Shown one piece after another: positions 23,581-33,703 of a stretch of 64,000 bases of DNA. How positions within the stretch are numbered: position 1 is the stretch's first letter; each line of letters begins with the position of its first letter. The notes under the pieces are model-generated. The model was not told the origin of the DNA and did not search any database. It saw only the letters and a list, made by a program, of their open reading frames with translations. The translations under genes and the position numbers were made by a program. The DNA comes from Eutypella sp. D-1. Lineage: Eukaryota; Ascomycota; Sordariomycetes; Xylariales; Diatrypaceae. The stretch spans positions 1,798,001 through 1,862,000 of the forward strand of contig JAJTTP010000005.1 of NCBI GenBank assembly GCA_023313575.1, given 5' to 3'.

Positions 23581-23793
23581 TGTGTGACTATCTCTGCTCA
23601 CATAGATGTTTAGTGATAGCGTCGCCAAACCCATTTCTTGGCGGCCGCCCCTAAGGTGGTGATAGCCTCCTTTTCATATAAAGGGTATGGGTTCGCACCC
23701 ATCTTAGATAGTCTTTCTTTTAGCTAGCAAGCGATCAATCTGAGTATTGATCCTTCTACATCTTCTGTCATCTAAAATCAAGGCCAGCGGTGA

Positions 23794-25126
23794 TGGCTTC
23801 GTTACACCATTCTACCCAACTTTAAACATGTCGAACGTCCAGATGTCTATTCGGATTTGACGGGACGAGATTTCTGCTCTCACCGCAGTGGTCTACTGAG
23901 TATGAATGAGATCACGCAAGGAATGTATGGCCAGATTCTTCTCAAGAAGAAGGACGTGGTCAAAATCTTCAATGCGTTGCCCATCAAGCACGACCTCCGA
24001 TCCAACTTTCTTTACAATGACGCCCTGTACGAGCTGGCTGGATTGCATTGTCGAGCGCACCTCAGGCTACTCGAACTGGGGAGACTTCCAGCGTGATCGC
24101 ATTTTCAAGCCACTTCAAATGTCAAGGACTACCGCGTCCATGTCGGTCCACGATGAAGATGACAACATCGCCAAGCCGTACGTGGTGCTCACTGATGAAA
24201 AGCAAGTCCGTATAGAACCAACCGAACTGTCATCTGATTCTATGAACGGGGGCTCCGGAGGGGTGCGAAGTTCCGTGAATGATCTCCTCAAATGGTGCAA
24301 ATGCATACTGCGGTCTTTCGAAAACGGCAGTGAGAATGTTGATGGGGTGGTACGACATAACTCTCCCACTTTCGACGGAGTTATAAGTGCCAATCCTCAT
24401 TCTGCCGCCGATGGCGATTATTGCCTGGGGTGGTGCCAACACCGCACGCCAGCAAAGCTAGGCTTAATATCGCCGAACCGAATTCTCGAATCACCAGTGG
24501 TAGGCGCTGGGTGTTCTTCACTCATGCTCTACGGCCATCAATGCGATGGACCAGGCTACACCTGCAACCTCTACATCATACCAGAAAGCAGCGCCGCTAT
24601 AGTTGTTCTTCCCAATGGGGCCGGGTTGTCCGATGCCACTGATTGGATATCCCAACACCTAATCCAAGTCATGTATGGATTGCAGCCTCTAGTCAACTTC
24701 GTGGAAGTTGCTTCCACAGCGAGGTCGAAGTATCTATCCCACTACGATGACGATTTCGCAGCTCCGCTTGAGAAGAGCCGAAACAACAATACACGGTTGC
24801 CTCCTCTTGAGACTTTTCGAGGTAGGTACACCATGGATCATCTCAGTCTCGTTACCCTTGATGTCGGTTCTGCGGACAAGCCGGGAAGACTTTCGGTGGT
24901 TGTCAACAATGAATGGAAACAGGTGTGGGAATCATGGCACTATCATTCTGACGTCATTTGTTACTTGCCAGAAAACCACGATTCATGCCTTCTTGACAAC
25001 CTTGAAAGAACGCACTGGTCCTCGTTTCTGATCTCGTTTATTCGAGGACAGTACGGAGTTGTTGAAGGACTGGAATTGAAACTTGATGGGGTCGTTCGCT
25101 TCACGCGTGATTGCGACGATGAGTAG
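23794..25126 (+). pseudogene. Beta-lactamase/transpeptidase-like (serine hydrolase) relic
   Basis: Homology to fungal beta-lactamase-family esterases begins at about 23794 (YTILPNFKHV, then LTGRDFCSHRSGL) in one frame. It includes the YND/LYELAG region, then shifts frame near 24043: removing one T of the TT there joins it to CIVERTSGYSNW. It then continues through SGGVRSSVNDLLKW and the C-terminal lipocalin-like part (FRGRYTMDHLSL) to a stop at 25124-25126. The N-terminal third, which carries the catalytic SxxK motif, is absent: a TGA lies at 23791 and no upstream frame continues it. Truncation plus frameshift indicate a dead gene. The upstream repeat copy B may mark the site where the 5' part was lost. 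Confidence 0.7.
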
Positions 25127-26101
25127 GCTAGGTAGTCGGGCTGATGCAAGCCTACTTTGGATAAGAATGACTTTCTGCGAGGATTCTAGGTCCTGTTCCT
25201 TAATTTACCGTGTCATTCATGATACAGATCATACGGGTGTAGTGTACTGATGTGATAAGCTTTGGGTGTTGAATGCAGAGGGGTTTCATCGCTGAGACTT
25301 TATTGTCTTCCGCAGCAGCAGATTGTAGAGCCATACCTCTTGACAGCAACTCTCGTCACTTCGCTGGTTATTACTCCCGGTCGCGAAGTGCTATCGACTT
25401 CTCTCATTTCCAATTACGCCTCTGCCCAAACTGTCCCAAATTGCCTAACTCAGTTAATGGAAAATGGGCAACATCCCCCTTTGCACGACTCTTTTTGACA
25501 ACTACAGGACAGGAAGTCCTACCCCGCCACCCCGCCACCCCGCCCACTGATTGGGCACATAAATTTCCCTTTTAAGAAAGAGGCCTCCACTGCGTATCAA
25601 GCAAGTATGATTTTATTGGCTATCGAAGTACTGTAGAATTTTAGTGTAGCCAAGTGTATTCCAACTTTTGAAAATCGCGACGACGGCCGCCTTATTAGCC
25701 CTGCAACTAAGTCAACCATAACTGAGCAGGAAATAATGACGCAGTATTTGACATGTAAACCCCAGAGTTGCGCCATTAATCCTTTCAGCGGATTATTACG
25801 GCAATATGTGCTCGAGTAAGTTGGTTACATGGGTATCGATATGTGTAATTGGGTAGATATCTACCCAGGCCAGCCAGGCCAAACGCACTAACGCAATAAG
25901 CCAAGCCAAACTGGTCGTCAGCTTCTCGGATGACGGCACACATGACAAAGGACATAACACCTATCCCGCGTTTCAGATGAATGTTGGTGGCATTCTGCCT
26001 GCTCCTTTGAATTTCTGAATGTAATCTATCCGCCTCACTTCATTCCGATTTCGATCCCGTTTTGAGTAAAGACATAAACCGGCAGAATCAGAATCAGTAA
26101 G
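25127..26101. other. Intergenic, promoter of the phospholipase C gene
   Basis: About 1 kb without a recognisable gene. A short CCCCGCCAC direct repeat lies near 25522-25543. Confidence 0.5.
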
Positions 26102-27919
26102 ATGGAGGGTCTAACGTCACGCCTCTCTGGTTTAAACCCTCTCTCCAAGAGAAGCCGTCGTTATAAGGAAGATGAGGAGGATATTGGCGAGGAGATCGAC
26201 GACAGTACCGTCGCGGGCGGCGGTCGCGGCGGTCGGCAAAGCATCGCGACGTCCAAGAGCCAGCTGCGCGTGAGTCATGCCCTGCGTTCGTTCCTTGTGA
26301 AGGAGAGCGTGCTCTCCGAGGCCGAAGCGAAGTTGGACTCGGAGGAGGGGAAGGACCCGAGCGCAGCACTACGGGCGCTACTGGACAAGCCGCATGTCGC
26401 CGTGCCGCCGGAGCTGACCGACAGGTCATATCCGCTGCCCGAATACTTCATCAGTTCCAGCCACAATACGTATCTGCTGGGCCACCAGCTGCACGGCACG
26501 TCTTCGGCGGCGGCGTACGAGACGGCGCTGAACACAGGCTCGCGCTGCGTCGAGATTGATGCCTGGGACGACGATGATAACGCCGACGAGCCCAAGGTCA
26601 CCCATGGCTATACTCTCGTGTCTAATATCCCCTTCCGTGCTGTCTGCGAGACCATCCGCGACGTTGTAGACAAGGATATTGCCGCTGACGATGGTCGCGG
26701 ATATGGCCCAGCGCCTATCCTCCTATCGCTAGAGAACCACTGCGGCCCCCACGGCCAGAAGCGCCTAGTGGAGATCATGCACGAGATCTTCGGGGACCGA
26801 CTGCTGAGCAAGCCGGTGCGCGACCAGGGGCACGAGGAGCAGGAGGGCGGCCATACATCCCACGTGTCCCTCGCGCAGCTCGGCTCCAAGGTCGCCGTCA
26901 TCGTCGAGTACCATCTGCCAGATGAGGCGGACACCAGTGACGACTCTTCGGAGGACGACGATGAAGAGGAGGCTTCGGCGCGCGAGCAATATAACGCGAA
27001 GAAGAAGGCTGCCGCGGCTTCGGGCGGCATCATCCCCGAGCTGGCTGAGCTGGGCGTGTACGCGCAGTCGGTGAAGCCCCGGGACAGCTCGTGGTTCGAG
27101 CAGGTGGAAGCGGAGGCAGCCGCCGGAGGCGCCAGCGTCGGCGACCCTTACCCGCACCACCACCTGATCAACGTATCGGAGTCCGGGCTCAAGAAGTACG
27201 TGTCATCGGCGGCGGATGTGGGACCTAAGATCACGCGGCACAACGCCCATCACCTGATGCGCGTGTTCCCCAAGGGGACCCGCATCTCGTCCAAGAACCT
27301 GAAGCCCGTGCCCTTCTGGGGCGTTGGCGCCCAGATCTGTGCCCTCAACTGGCAGACCTTCGGCGCCGGCATGCAGCTCAACGAGGCCTTGTTCAGCGGC
27401 ACCGACGGGTACGTGCTGAAGCCTGCGGCGTTGCGGAGCGGGGGCCAAGGACAGAGAGCGCGGCAGGGGGGCAAGAAGAGGCTGAGGCTTCATGTCGCGG
27501 GTGCGACGGACGTCCCGGTGCCGAAGGAGTGCGACGATGAGGATGACGTTAAACCGTACCTGACTTGCACGCTGGTGCACCCAGAGGACCTCAAAGGGGA
27601 CCCGCCAAAGCGCAAGACAACTGCCTACCGGCCACACCGTCTGGGGTTTCTACACCGGGGCGAGAACCCGCCGCGGACGGATCCCCTCTGGAACGAGACG
27701 CTCGAGTGGGAGTACTCTGACGACGACGAGCTCGCGTTCCTGCGTCTGCTGATCAAGAGCGACATAAGTTTCGCCTCGAACCCCCTCTTCGCTGTCGCCG
27801 CCGTGCGTCTGCTCTACGTCGTCCCCGGCTGGAGCTTTATCCGCATGCTCGACCTTAAGGGCCACGAGACCGCGTGCACCTTGCTTGTGAAGTTCGAAAT
27901 CGAGGATGCAGCGGAGTAG
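26102..27919 (+). CDS. Phosphoinositide-specific phospholipase C
   Basis: Intronless, 605 residues. The catalytic X box contains SSSHNTYLLGHQL (His about 121), CVEIDAWDDDD, VTHGYTLVSNIPF (His about 168) and LSLENHC. An acidic linker (about 275-295) separates it from the Y box (ESGLKKYVSS, HNAHHLMRVFPKGTRISSKNLKPVPFW, ALNWQTFGAGMQLNEALF). A C2 domain follows (KKRLRLHVAGATD ... NPLFAVAAVRL). Both catalytic histidines and calcium-binding acidic residues are present. It hydrolyses PI(4,5)P2 to IP3 and diacylglycerol for calcium/PKC signalling. No PH domain or canonical EF-hands are seen, a common situation in shorter fungal PLCs. Confidence 0.93.
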   Translation: MEGLTSRLSGLNPLSKRSRRYKEDEEDIGEEIDDSTVAGGGRGGRQSIATSKSQLRVSHALRSFLVKESVLSEAEAKLDSEEGKDPSAALRALLDKPHVAVPPELTDRSYPLPEYFISSSHNTYLLGHQLHGTSSAAAYETALNTGSRCVEIDAWDDDDNADEPKVTHGYTLVSNIPFRAVCETIRDVVDKDIAADDGRGYGPAPILLSLENHCGPHGQKRLVEIMHEIFGDRLLSKPVRDQGHEEQEGGHTSHVSLAQLGSKVAVIVEYHLPDEADTSDDSSEDDDEEEASAREQYNAKKKAAAASGGIIPELAELGVYAQSVKPRDSSWFEQVEAEAAAGGASVGDPYPHHHLINVSESGLKKYVSSAADVGPKITRHNAHHLMRVFPKGTRISSKNLKPVPFWGVGAQICALNWQTFGAGMQLNEALFSGTDGYVLKPAALRSGGQGQRARQGGKKRLRLHVAGATDVPVPKECDDEDDVKPYLTCTLVHPEDLKGDPPKRKTTAYRPHRLGFLHRGENPPRTDPLWNETLEWEYSDDDELAFLRLLIKSDISFASNPLFAVAAVRLLYVVPGWSFIRMLDLKGHETACTLLVKFEIEDAAE

Positions 27920-28423
27920 AGTAGTGTAAGATCTAGCGTATGACTGGAGGCAATGGATCATTCATGATTATAGTCGCGTGAGCAGTTTGAAGCTTTAGCG
28001 GACCAGGTGAAGCTGGCTCTTTTTTGCTCCGTCAAGCCCCATCGTGCTACCTGCCGTAATTGTAATCTGTGCCTCTAACCCCCAACACCACCCCCAACTC
28101 TTTTATCAACCATGGACATCACGCTTGTAGTACTTCCGCAATGCAAATCCTTGAAACTTGTACTATGCATATATCTTTCTTTTCGAAAATATCGATATCC
28201 CAGGCCGAAAGACGACCCCCCTACGTATCTGTTCACGCTCGAGCGGCATGGCACCCGCATACGCGACGCGGTAGGCGGCCGCCCTCGACGCCGTCGCTGC
28301 CGCAAGAGACCGTCGCGCCCTGGAGTCCGGGTCCCGGACCTCCACGAACCGGGACCTGCGCCTCGCCCTGGCGGCCGCAGCGCCAACCGGCCTGTCGGGG
28401 TAGTCCACGGAGAACGTCCCTAT
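27920..28423. other. Intergenic between convergent genes
   Basis: Contains the 3' region of the PLC gene. On the minus strand, the frame of the next gene stays open for about 87 further codons after its stop (28423-28163), rich in Arg and Ala; I do not call it a gene. Confidence 0.4.
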
Positions 28424-28813
28424 TCAGGGACGCCGCTTGTATTTGACGTTGTATTCGTGATTTCTATCGGTGCCGGTGCTGCTATTATCGTCATTGCTAC
28501 TACTCCCATTGTCGTCACTAACTTCACTACCACTACCGTCATTGTCATTCTTACTTCCCCCACCGCGTCCCGACCCCTTGTCGCCGCCATCGCCGCCAAC
28601 ACCGTCCGCCAGCGCCTCCTTGGCAGCGGCGCAGGCGCGCCTGTAGGTCTCCGCACCGCCGAACTTCATCTCCACATCCTTCTCCTCGCCCTGATCTTCT
28701 CCATTTAGGCCCGCAATCCTCTCTTCGCGCACTGTCTTCAGGAAGTTCTCCCGCAGCTGCTCGTAGCTGTGCGCTTCGCCGTCTACGTGTCGGTAGTGCA
28801 CCGGTTGTGCCAT
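28424..28813 (-). CDS. Hypothetical protein with acidic/Gly-Ser-Asn tail
   Basis: 129 residues from the ATG at 28813, which follows a pyrimidine-rich leader typical of fungal 5' UTRs; the frame is open further upstream (an ATG also at 28918), so a longer form is possible. The first 70 residues (HYRHVDGEAHSYEQLRENF, ETYRRACAAAKEAL) look helical and amphipathic. The rest is a low-complexity Gly, Asp, Asn, Ser run ending in NVKYKRRP. No family recognised. Confidence 0.45.
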   Translation of the reverse strand: MAQPVHYRHVDGEAHSYEQLRENFLKTVREERIAGLNGEDQGEEKDVEMKFGGAETYRRACAAAKEALADGVGGDGGDKGSGRGGGSKNDNDGSGSEVSDDNGSSSNDDNSSTGTDRNHEYNVKYKRRP

Positions 28814-28918
28814 GGGGGCTGTTCGGTTTAGGATGGTGGTTGAAGGCGCAGAAAAGGAGGGAGTGGGCTCGGGCGGCTTATGGGGAAAAAACTGTCCAGG
28901 TTCGTATGCCCTCGTCAT

Positions 28919-29586
28919 CTTGAGTCGATGCACGACGCGATACGGTGGATTGAGGAGGGTTCCGATAGATTCCCTGTACTTCGCTTTGTCTCGGCGAAGA
29001 ACGTGTGCGTGCACCATCTGATCTGGGTCTAGATCCCCTTGATGCATCCGGATTCCACGTTGCCGGCATGCGGGTTCGCTAGGCACACACAAAGGACGAA
29101 TCGACTCAGCACCTCGGACAATGCACCATCCCCAATTCAGCCCAAGGCCCCCCGCCCTGAATACAATGCGTATTGTAGCGGCTGGTTGGTGAGTTGGGGC
29201 TCGGGATCGATCTGTATTCATTAGCAGACGCTGACCCTAGCGATTTACCTCGTGTGGGCTGTCTCAGTCTCTTCTTCACAGGTTAATTCTATTGAAAATG
29301 ATATTACGGACCCTACATGATAATTACTGGCCAACCACACAGGCTCCTATTTGGCGTTTCAACTTTTTGTGTCGTGCGTAGACCTTGATATCGTGGTATC
29401 AGTTATCACGAGTCTCCCGTGATCGCCAGGATGTCAATAAAGAAATTTGTATATGCACAGTAATATGCCTTCAACCACCATCCCCGGCGACTAAAAATTT
29501 TTCTATGCATTTGGGGTATCTTGTGTACATAATACATACATATAATTGATGATACATGCCGAAGTGTGTAGCATAAAACTGTACAC
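28919..29586. other. Intergenic, no gene recognised
   Basis: Promoter region of the hypothetical minus-strand gene and 3' region of the Bcs1 gene. Nothing else supported. Confidence 0.4.
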
Positions 29587-30954
29587 CTACTGCCCGGCTT
29601 CCGGTTTCGGCGGAATAAGACCCTCTGCCATGCTGATGGCGCCCTCCATATCGTGCTTGTTGAACAGGAACAGACCCTGGATGGCGGCGGTGCTGGTGCG
29701 CGGCACTGCCTCCCCATCCTTCGCCTCGCGGAACAGACCGAGCGACTCGAGGCGGGCGAGGAAGCGCTCCCGGTGCTTGCCGTCGGTATCGATGTCGCCG
29801 TAGAACCTATCCCACATCTGCGCGGCCTGGTACCGGGTAGCCTCGCCGATGCGCACCATCATATCCACCCGTCCGGGCCTGATCAGAGCGGGATCTAGTA
29901 GCTCGATGTGGTTCGTGGTGAGGAACACGATCCTCTCCTCCCCGGCAGACAGGCCATCCAACGCGTTCAGAAGTCCAGAGAAGGTGACGGTAGGCCCTCC
30001 GTAGCCATCAGCCTCCCGTTTCCGTCTGTTGAGGAAGGCCGAGTCGACATCCTCCAGTAATACGATAGAGCGCTCAGGCAGCTTGGTAAGGAGGAATGCA
30101 AGTTTGTCGTCGGTAACGCCGATCTCGCTGAGATTCACCATGGCAACGCTGTAGTCCAGCTCGCCAGCCAAGGCCTGTATGAATGAGCTCTTGCCGCTCC
30201 CGGGCGGACCGAAGAGGAGATAGCCCCTACGGTAGGGGATACCGCGATCGGCATACCACTGTTGTTGGGAGAGGAAGTCTTTCGCATCGTTTACTATATT
30301 CTCCTTGACCCCCTCGTCCAATATGACACTACCCAGCGGCCGCTTCCTCCGCGGCTCGCCCAGAGGCACCCAGTCAAAGTTCCGCACGGAGTAGACGATG
30401 GTCTTGCCCTCATTGGCCTGGATCGCGAGGGCACGGGCCTCATTGAAGACATCCTCGAAGATGTGGCGATGGGCGTACAGGGTGGTCAGCTCGAGAGTTT
30501 CGTGGGGTTCGCCAGTAGTCATCTTGGAGGTAGCTTGCTTCTCGCGGGTGACGGCGATATAGGCATGCTTATACTTGATTATGTGGCGACCAAAGCCGTG
30601 CTGCAGGAGGAAGTTGGCGCGTGTCGGGCCATTCTGTGTGGTGCTCGAGGTCAGGGTGGTCACAGATAGCTTGTTGATGCGCGTCAGGCGTTTTGCCAGG
30701 AAAGATTCCTGAGGCGGCAATTCCAGAAGCCAAGCCAATATCCAAGGATATGCCGGGTCTTGTCTGCTGATCTCGACATTAACCAGCATACGACGCCTCA
30801 ACATTCCAGAAAGAACAATTATTCCACGACGACCGAACGCCACGGCGGCTCCGAGCGATGCAAGCCCGAAACCGCCGGCGAAGACGGGATTGTCGGCCAG
30901 CGCATTGAGATTTAGGAGCGACTGGGTTGTTGCCGGGGACGTCACATCAGACAT
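29587..30954 (-). CDS. BCS1: Mitochondrial AAA chaperone Bcs1
   Basis: Intronless, 455 residues from the ATG at 30954. One N-terminal membrane span (about 28-49, GFGLASLGAAVAFG) is followed by an Arg-rich import-like segment (RRGIIVLSGMLRRRM), as in Bcs1, then the Bcs1-specific domain (PAYPWILAWL, GFGRHIIKYKHAYIAVTRE) and the AAA module: Walker A GPPGSGKS (249-256), Walker B RSIVLLEDVDS (about 295-305), sensor TTNHIELLDPALIRPGRVD with arginine finger. It sits in the mitochondrial inner membrane and translocates the folded Rieske Fe-S protein so that complex III can mature. The length and motif order match orthologues closely. The frame is open upstream to a TTG only, so the ATG chosen is firm. 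Confidence 0.93.
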   Translation of the reverse strand: MSDVTSPATTQSLLNLNALADNPVFAGGFGLASLGAAVAFGRRGIIVLSGMLRRRMLVNVEISRQDPAYPWILAWLLELPPQESFLAKRLTRINKLSVTTLTSSTTQNGPTRANFLLQHGFGRHIIKYKHAYIAVTREKQATSKMTTGEPHETLELTTLYAHRHIFEDVFNEARALAIQANEGKTIVYSVRNFDWVPLGEPRRKRPLGSVILDEGVKENIVNDAKDFLSQQQWYADRGIPYRRGYLLFGPPGSGKSSFIQALAGELDYSVAMVNLSEIGVTDDKLAFLLTKLPERSIVLLEDVDSAFLNRRKREADGYGGPTVTFSGLLNALDGLSAGEERIVFLTTNHIELLDPALIRPGRVDMMVRIGEATRYQAAQMWDRFYGDIDTDGKHRERFLARLESLGLFREAKDGEAVPRTSTAAIQGLFLFNKHDMEGAISMAEGLIPPKPEAGQ

Positions 30955-31490
30955 GACTGAGGGTTCGTTCTCGCTTTCCACACTGCCATGAGACAATTTT
31001 ATTGTCAAGCTTCCAGGGTTGTGAAGAATTGGAACTTCCCCCCAAAAGAATTACGGAGTACTGGTGCTGCTTCCGATGACGCAGTTTTCTCTTTTTTAGT
31101 GATAAGTCAACAGATCCACTACGGAGTACTTCGTACACAGTACATCCACTAGGGTAGGTATAGGTACCTAGGTAATTGGATATGGAGGGCGACGCTTGAT
31201 GGATTACTCTGTACTTTCATCAGAATGGCGAGGTAAATGGCATTGATGATTTAATACAACAAAGAACACAAACGAGGGGAGAACTTATGGGTCTTAAGTT
31301 ATATATGCAATTGGGCTATAAGACTTAAGACTGGCTTTATCACAACGAGAAACAATTCAATACAAGGCAGTCTAACTATGAGGAGGGAAAAGGTTGTGTT
31401 GTATTGGAGCTATGGAGAAGCCCGAAGGCTGCAGATGATTGATAAGATAAGATTACACAAGCCTTAACCTTGACATGTAGCGCCAGCCAC
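30955..31490. other. Intergenic upstream of Bcs1, no gene recognised
   Basis: Holds the Bcs1 promoter, with a TACCTAGGTA palindrome at 31165-31174 and AT-rich sequence. No coding signal. Confidence 0.4.
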
Positions 31491-31499
31491 AGTGTGGCG

Positions 31500-31620
31500 T
31501 AATCCACCGTATCGTATCCACCGTATCCACCGTATCCACCGCGTCCACCGCACAGCCACACCAGACCCAAACTTCGAAACCACATTATCCACCCACCCAA
31601 CCCCTATCCACCCAACCCCT
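31500..31620. repeat. Short tandem repeats (CGTATCCAC)n and ATCCACCCAACCCCT x2
   Basis: About four imperfect 9-base units with the pattern CGTATCCAC (31503-31545) are followed by a doubled CTATCCACCCAACCC stretch (about 31587-31621). Both are strand-asymmetric and non-coding in appearance. Confidence 0.75.
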
Positions 31621-31714
31621 ATTTGAGTCCATGAGTACCTGCATCCATACTGCTTCCACGAAGTAACCAAGAGGCTAAGTTCCAATCATTGCGCCGCGAA
31701 GGGGGTCCACGAGA

Positions 31715-32088
31715 GCGTCGGTTGTCGTCGAGCCGGGGTGTCATCGAACGTATGCGGGTATGCGGGTATACGGTCGGGGTTGTCGTCGAGCCGTGTTTAT
31801 CGTCGAGCGTGTGCGGGTATGCGGTCGGGGTTGTCGTCGAGCCGTGGTGTCGTCGAGCCGGGGTGTCATCGTATGTATGCGGGTATGCGGGTATGCAGTC
31901 GGGGTTGTCGTCGAGCCGGGTGTCGTCGAGCCGTGTTTATCGTCGAACGTGTGCGGGTATACGGTCGGGGTGTCGTCGAGCCGTGGTGCCGTCGAGCCGT
32001 GGTGTCGTCAAGTCGAGTGCGGTCGGGATGTCGTCGGGCGTATGCGGGTATACGGTCGGGGTGTCGTCGAGCCGTGGCACCGTCGATG
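31715..32088. repeat. Variable minisatellite with nested GTCGTCGAGCCGTG and GCGGGTATACGGTCGGGG motifs
   Basis: About seven higher-order units of roughly 33-74 bp alternate two submotifs, TGTCGTCGAGCCGTG and TATGCGGGTATACGGTCGGG, with length variation from repeated use of the first one. As the unit changes length, all three plus-strand frames stay open for over 115 codons. There is no start context or family match, so I treat it as a repeat and not as a protein gene. Confidence 0.85.
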
Positions 32089-32149
32089 TACTGTCAAAGC
32101 TAGATGTAGATAAGTAGTTAATGGGAAGCTAATGATACTGGGACGATAA

Positions 32150-32300
32150 GTATGTATGGGGGTAATAATAATATAAGACTATACTAATACTAGATACATG
32201 AATGGGAAGAGCACAAGGGTAATAATGATATAAGGTTATAATAATACTAGATACATGAAGGGCGGGGGTGGGGGGCAGGGGTGATAATGATACTGATGAG
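32150..32300. repeat. AT-rich tandem duplication (GGGTAATAATNATATAAG...ACTAGATACATGAA)
   Basis: Two direct copies of about 75 bp, at about 32159-32213 and 32217-32266, share GGGTAATAAT, ATATAAG and AATACTAGATACATGAA. A third partial copy starts at 32279 (GGGTGATAATGATA). Adjacent to the minisatellite. Confidence 0.7.
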
Positions 32301-33703
32301 AGAAAAAAATAAAAAAGGAAGGACGGAGGAAACTCAAGAACTCGGGGAGAGAGACACGAATTTATACACAGTTGGCCCTATGGGAACAGCGATTACTAAT
32401 GGTAAACGGACTCGTAATTACGACATGAGAAAAACCTTAACCAGCACATATACCGGCACACATAAAGTTTCCCATGTGGGCTTGAGGTAATTAAATGCGG
32501 AAAAGGGTTTCTGATTGGCGGCGATGCGACGTCTAGGTTCAATATGGCTTCATCCTTCTGGCAGTAAGCTTTGGAAACTGCAGTCAATATTATGGTTTCG
32601 TGGTACACACGAGAAAAATGATAAAAAACACCGAACTTAATGCGCCCCCCTTCTAATTAGACTTCAATATGGACAGTAACCCCTATGATTACTTGGGTAG
32701 GTAAAGTAATACCCTAATCCAGACTCAATGTCAAACAAGCACTACCACCTAACCTTATAACCAATCTTGCGTCCATATTAACCTTCTCTCAAGCTTCCCG
32801 TCGAGGGAATACGGACATCACTTTGCCCATGAGCTCACGTAGATTACTCATGGCATGGCATAAAGTTCTCTCCGGAACTCTAGGTCCTGAAAAGTTCGTG
32901 TCGAGTTCAACACAGCTCAAATGGTGACGCCATCATGCTGAAGATTTGAACCTTATACACAGACATAGAAGATGCCAGAAGAAACGGCAATGAATACAAG
33001 TGTCCTCTTGAGTGAGTGACCAGGTGAAGAATGAGACGTGTAGGAATTTGGGTTGGGCGACCGGATGACGGACGATCCAGCACGGGTGGGTAGGGGACGG
33101 GGATGCTCAGATGTGAAATGGCGGGATATTGACAGCAGCTGTAGTATAACCATGTGTTGGGATAGTAACAATGAACTCATTAGGGATAACACGAGATACA
33201 ATTAGGCGACGGTAATAGTGAATACAATGCGGCATGCTGACCAAGAGACTACCTGCTTGATCACGGACACACCAAAATGGCTGTCCTAAGTATAGTGCCG
33301 TGCCAATAAGGCTATTGTCCGGGAAGACAATGCCCTTGTCTCCTGAGCGAGATGAAAGGGGCCATTGAGACTATGGAAAGCATCACAACAAAGCAATTGC
33401 TCGGGAACATTTAAACAACGTGCATTGTGTACTCAGATTATATGACCAAAGCATCGCCAACCACTCGATGGGAATCCAGTCCATGTAGCAGTTCACTTGC
33501 TCACGACTAGCAATCACCAAACATATACATCCCGCTTTCCCGCCAAGGAGGACTGTACACATACCTCGAGTAAAATAGTGCGAATAATTTCGACTCCTTA
33601 GCACCGAATCGTCTTTCCGTCACCTTTCTCTCCGTAGCCGAGTGCCACTTTACCTGGAGTGAAGTGGAAAAAAGGGAAGGCCGAATTATTGAACAATCCG
33701 ATC
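32301..33703. other. Intergenic, no gene recognised
   Basis: About 1.4 kb before the single-pass membrane protein gene. Frames are short and without resemblance; the right end should hold its promoter and leader. Confidence 0.4.

Noticed and set aside
23650..23716. tRNA-like stretch with a perfect T-arm-like hairpin (ATGGG-TTCGCAC-CCAT)
   Set aside because: The loop lacks the near-invariant A58, the anticodon stem has mismatches, the D-arm cannot be drawn, and the acceptor strands pair over only five bases.
12241..25126. Penicillin-like or other secondary-metabolite cluster
   Set aside because: Tailoring-type enzymes are present, but no NRPS, PKS, terpene or IPNS gene, no pathway regulator and no conserved order can be shown from the window.
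31689..32117. Three overlapping plus-strand frames of 117-142 codons as protein genes
   Set aside because: They arise from a minisatellite whose unit lacks stops in all frames; no start context or homologue.
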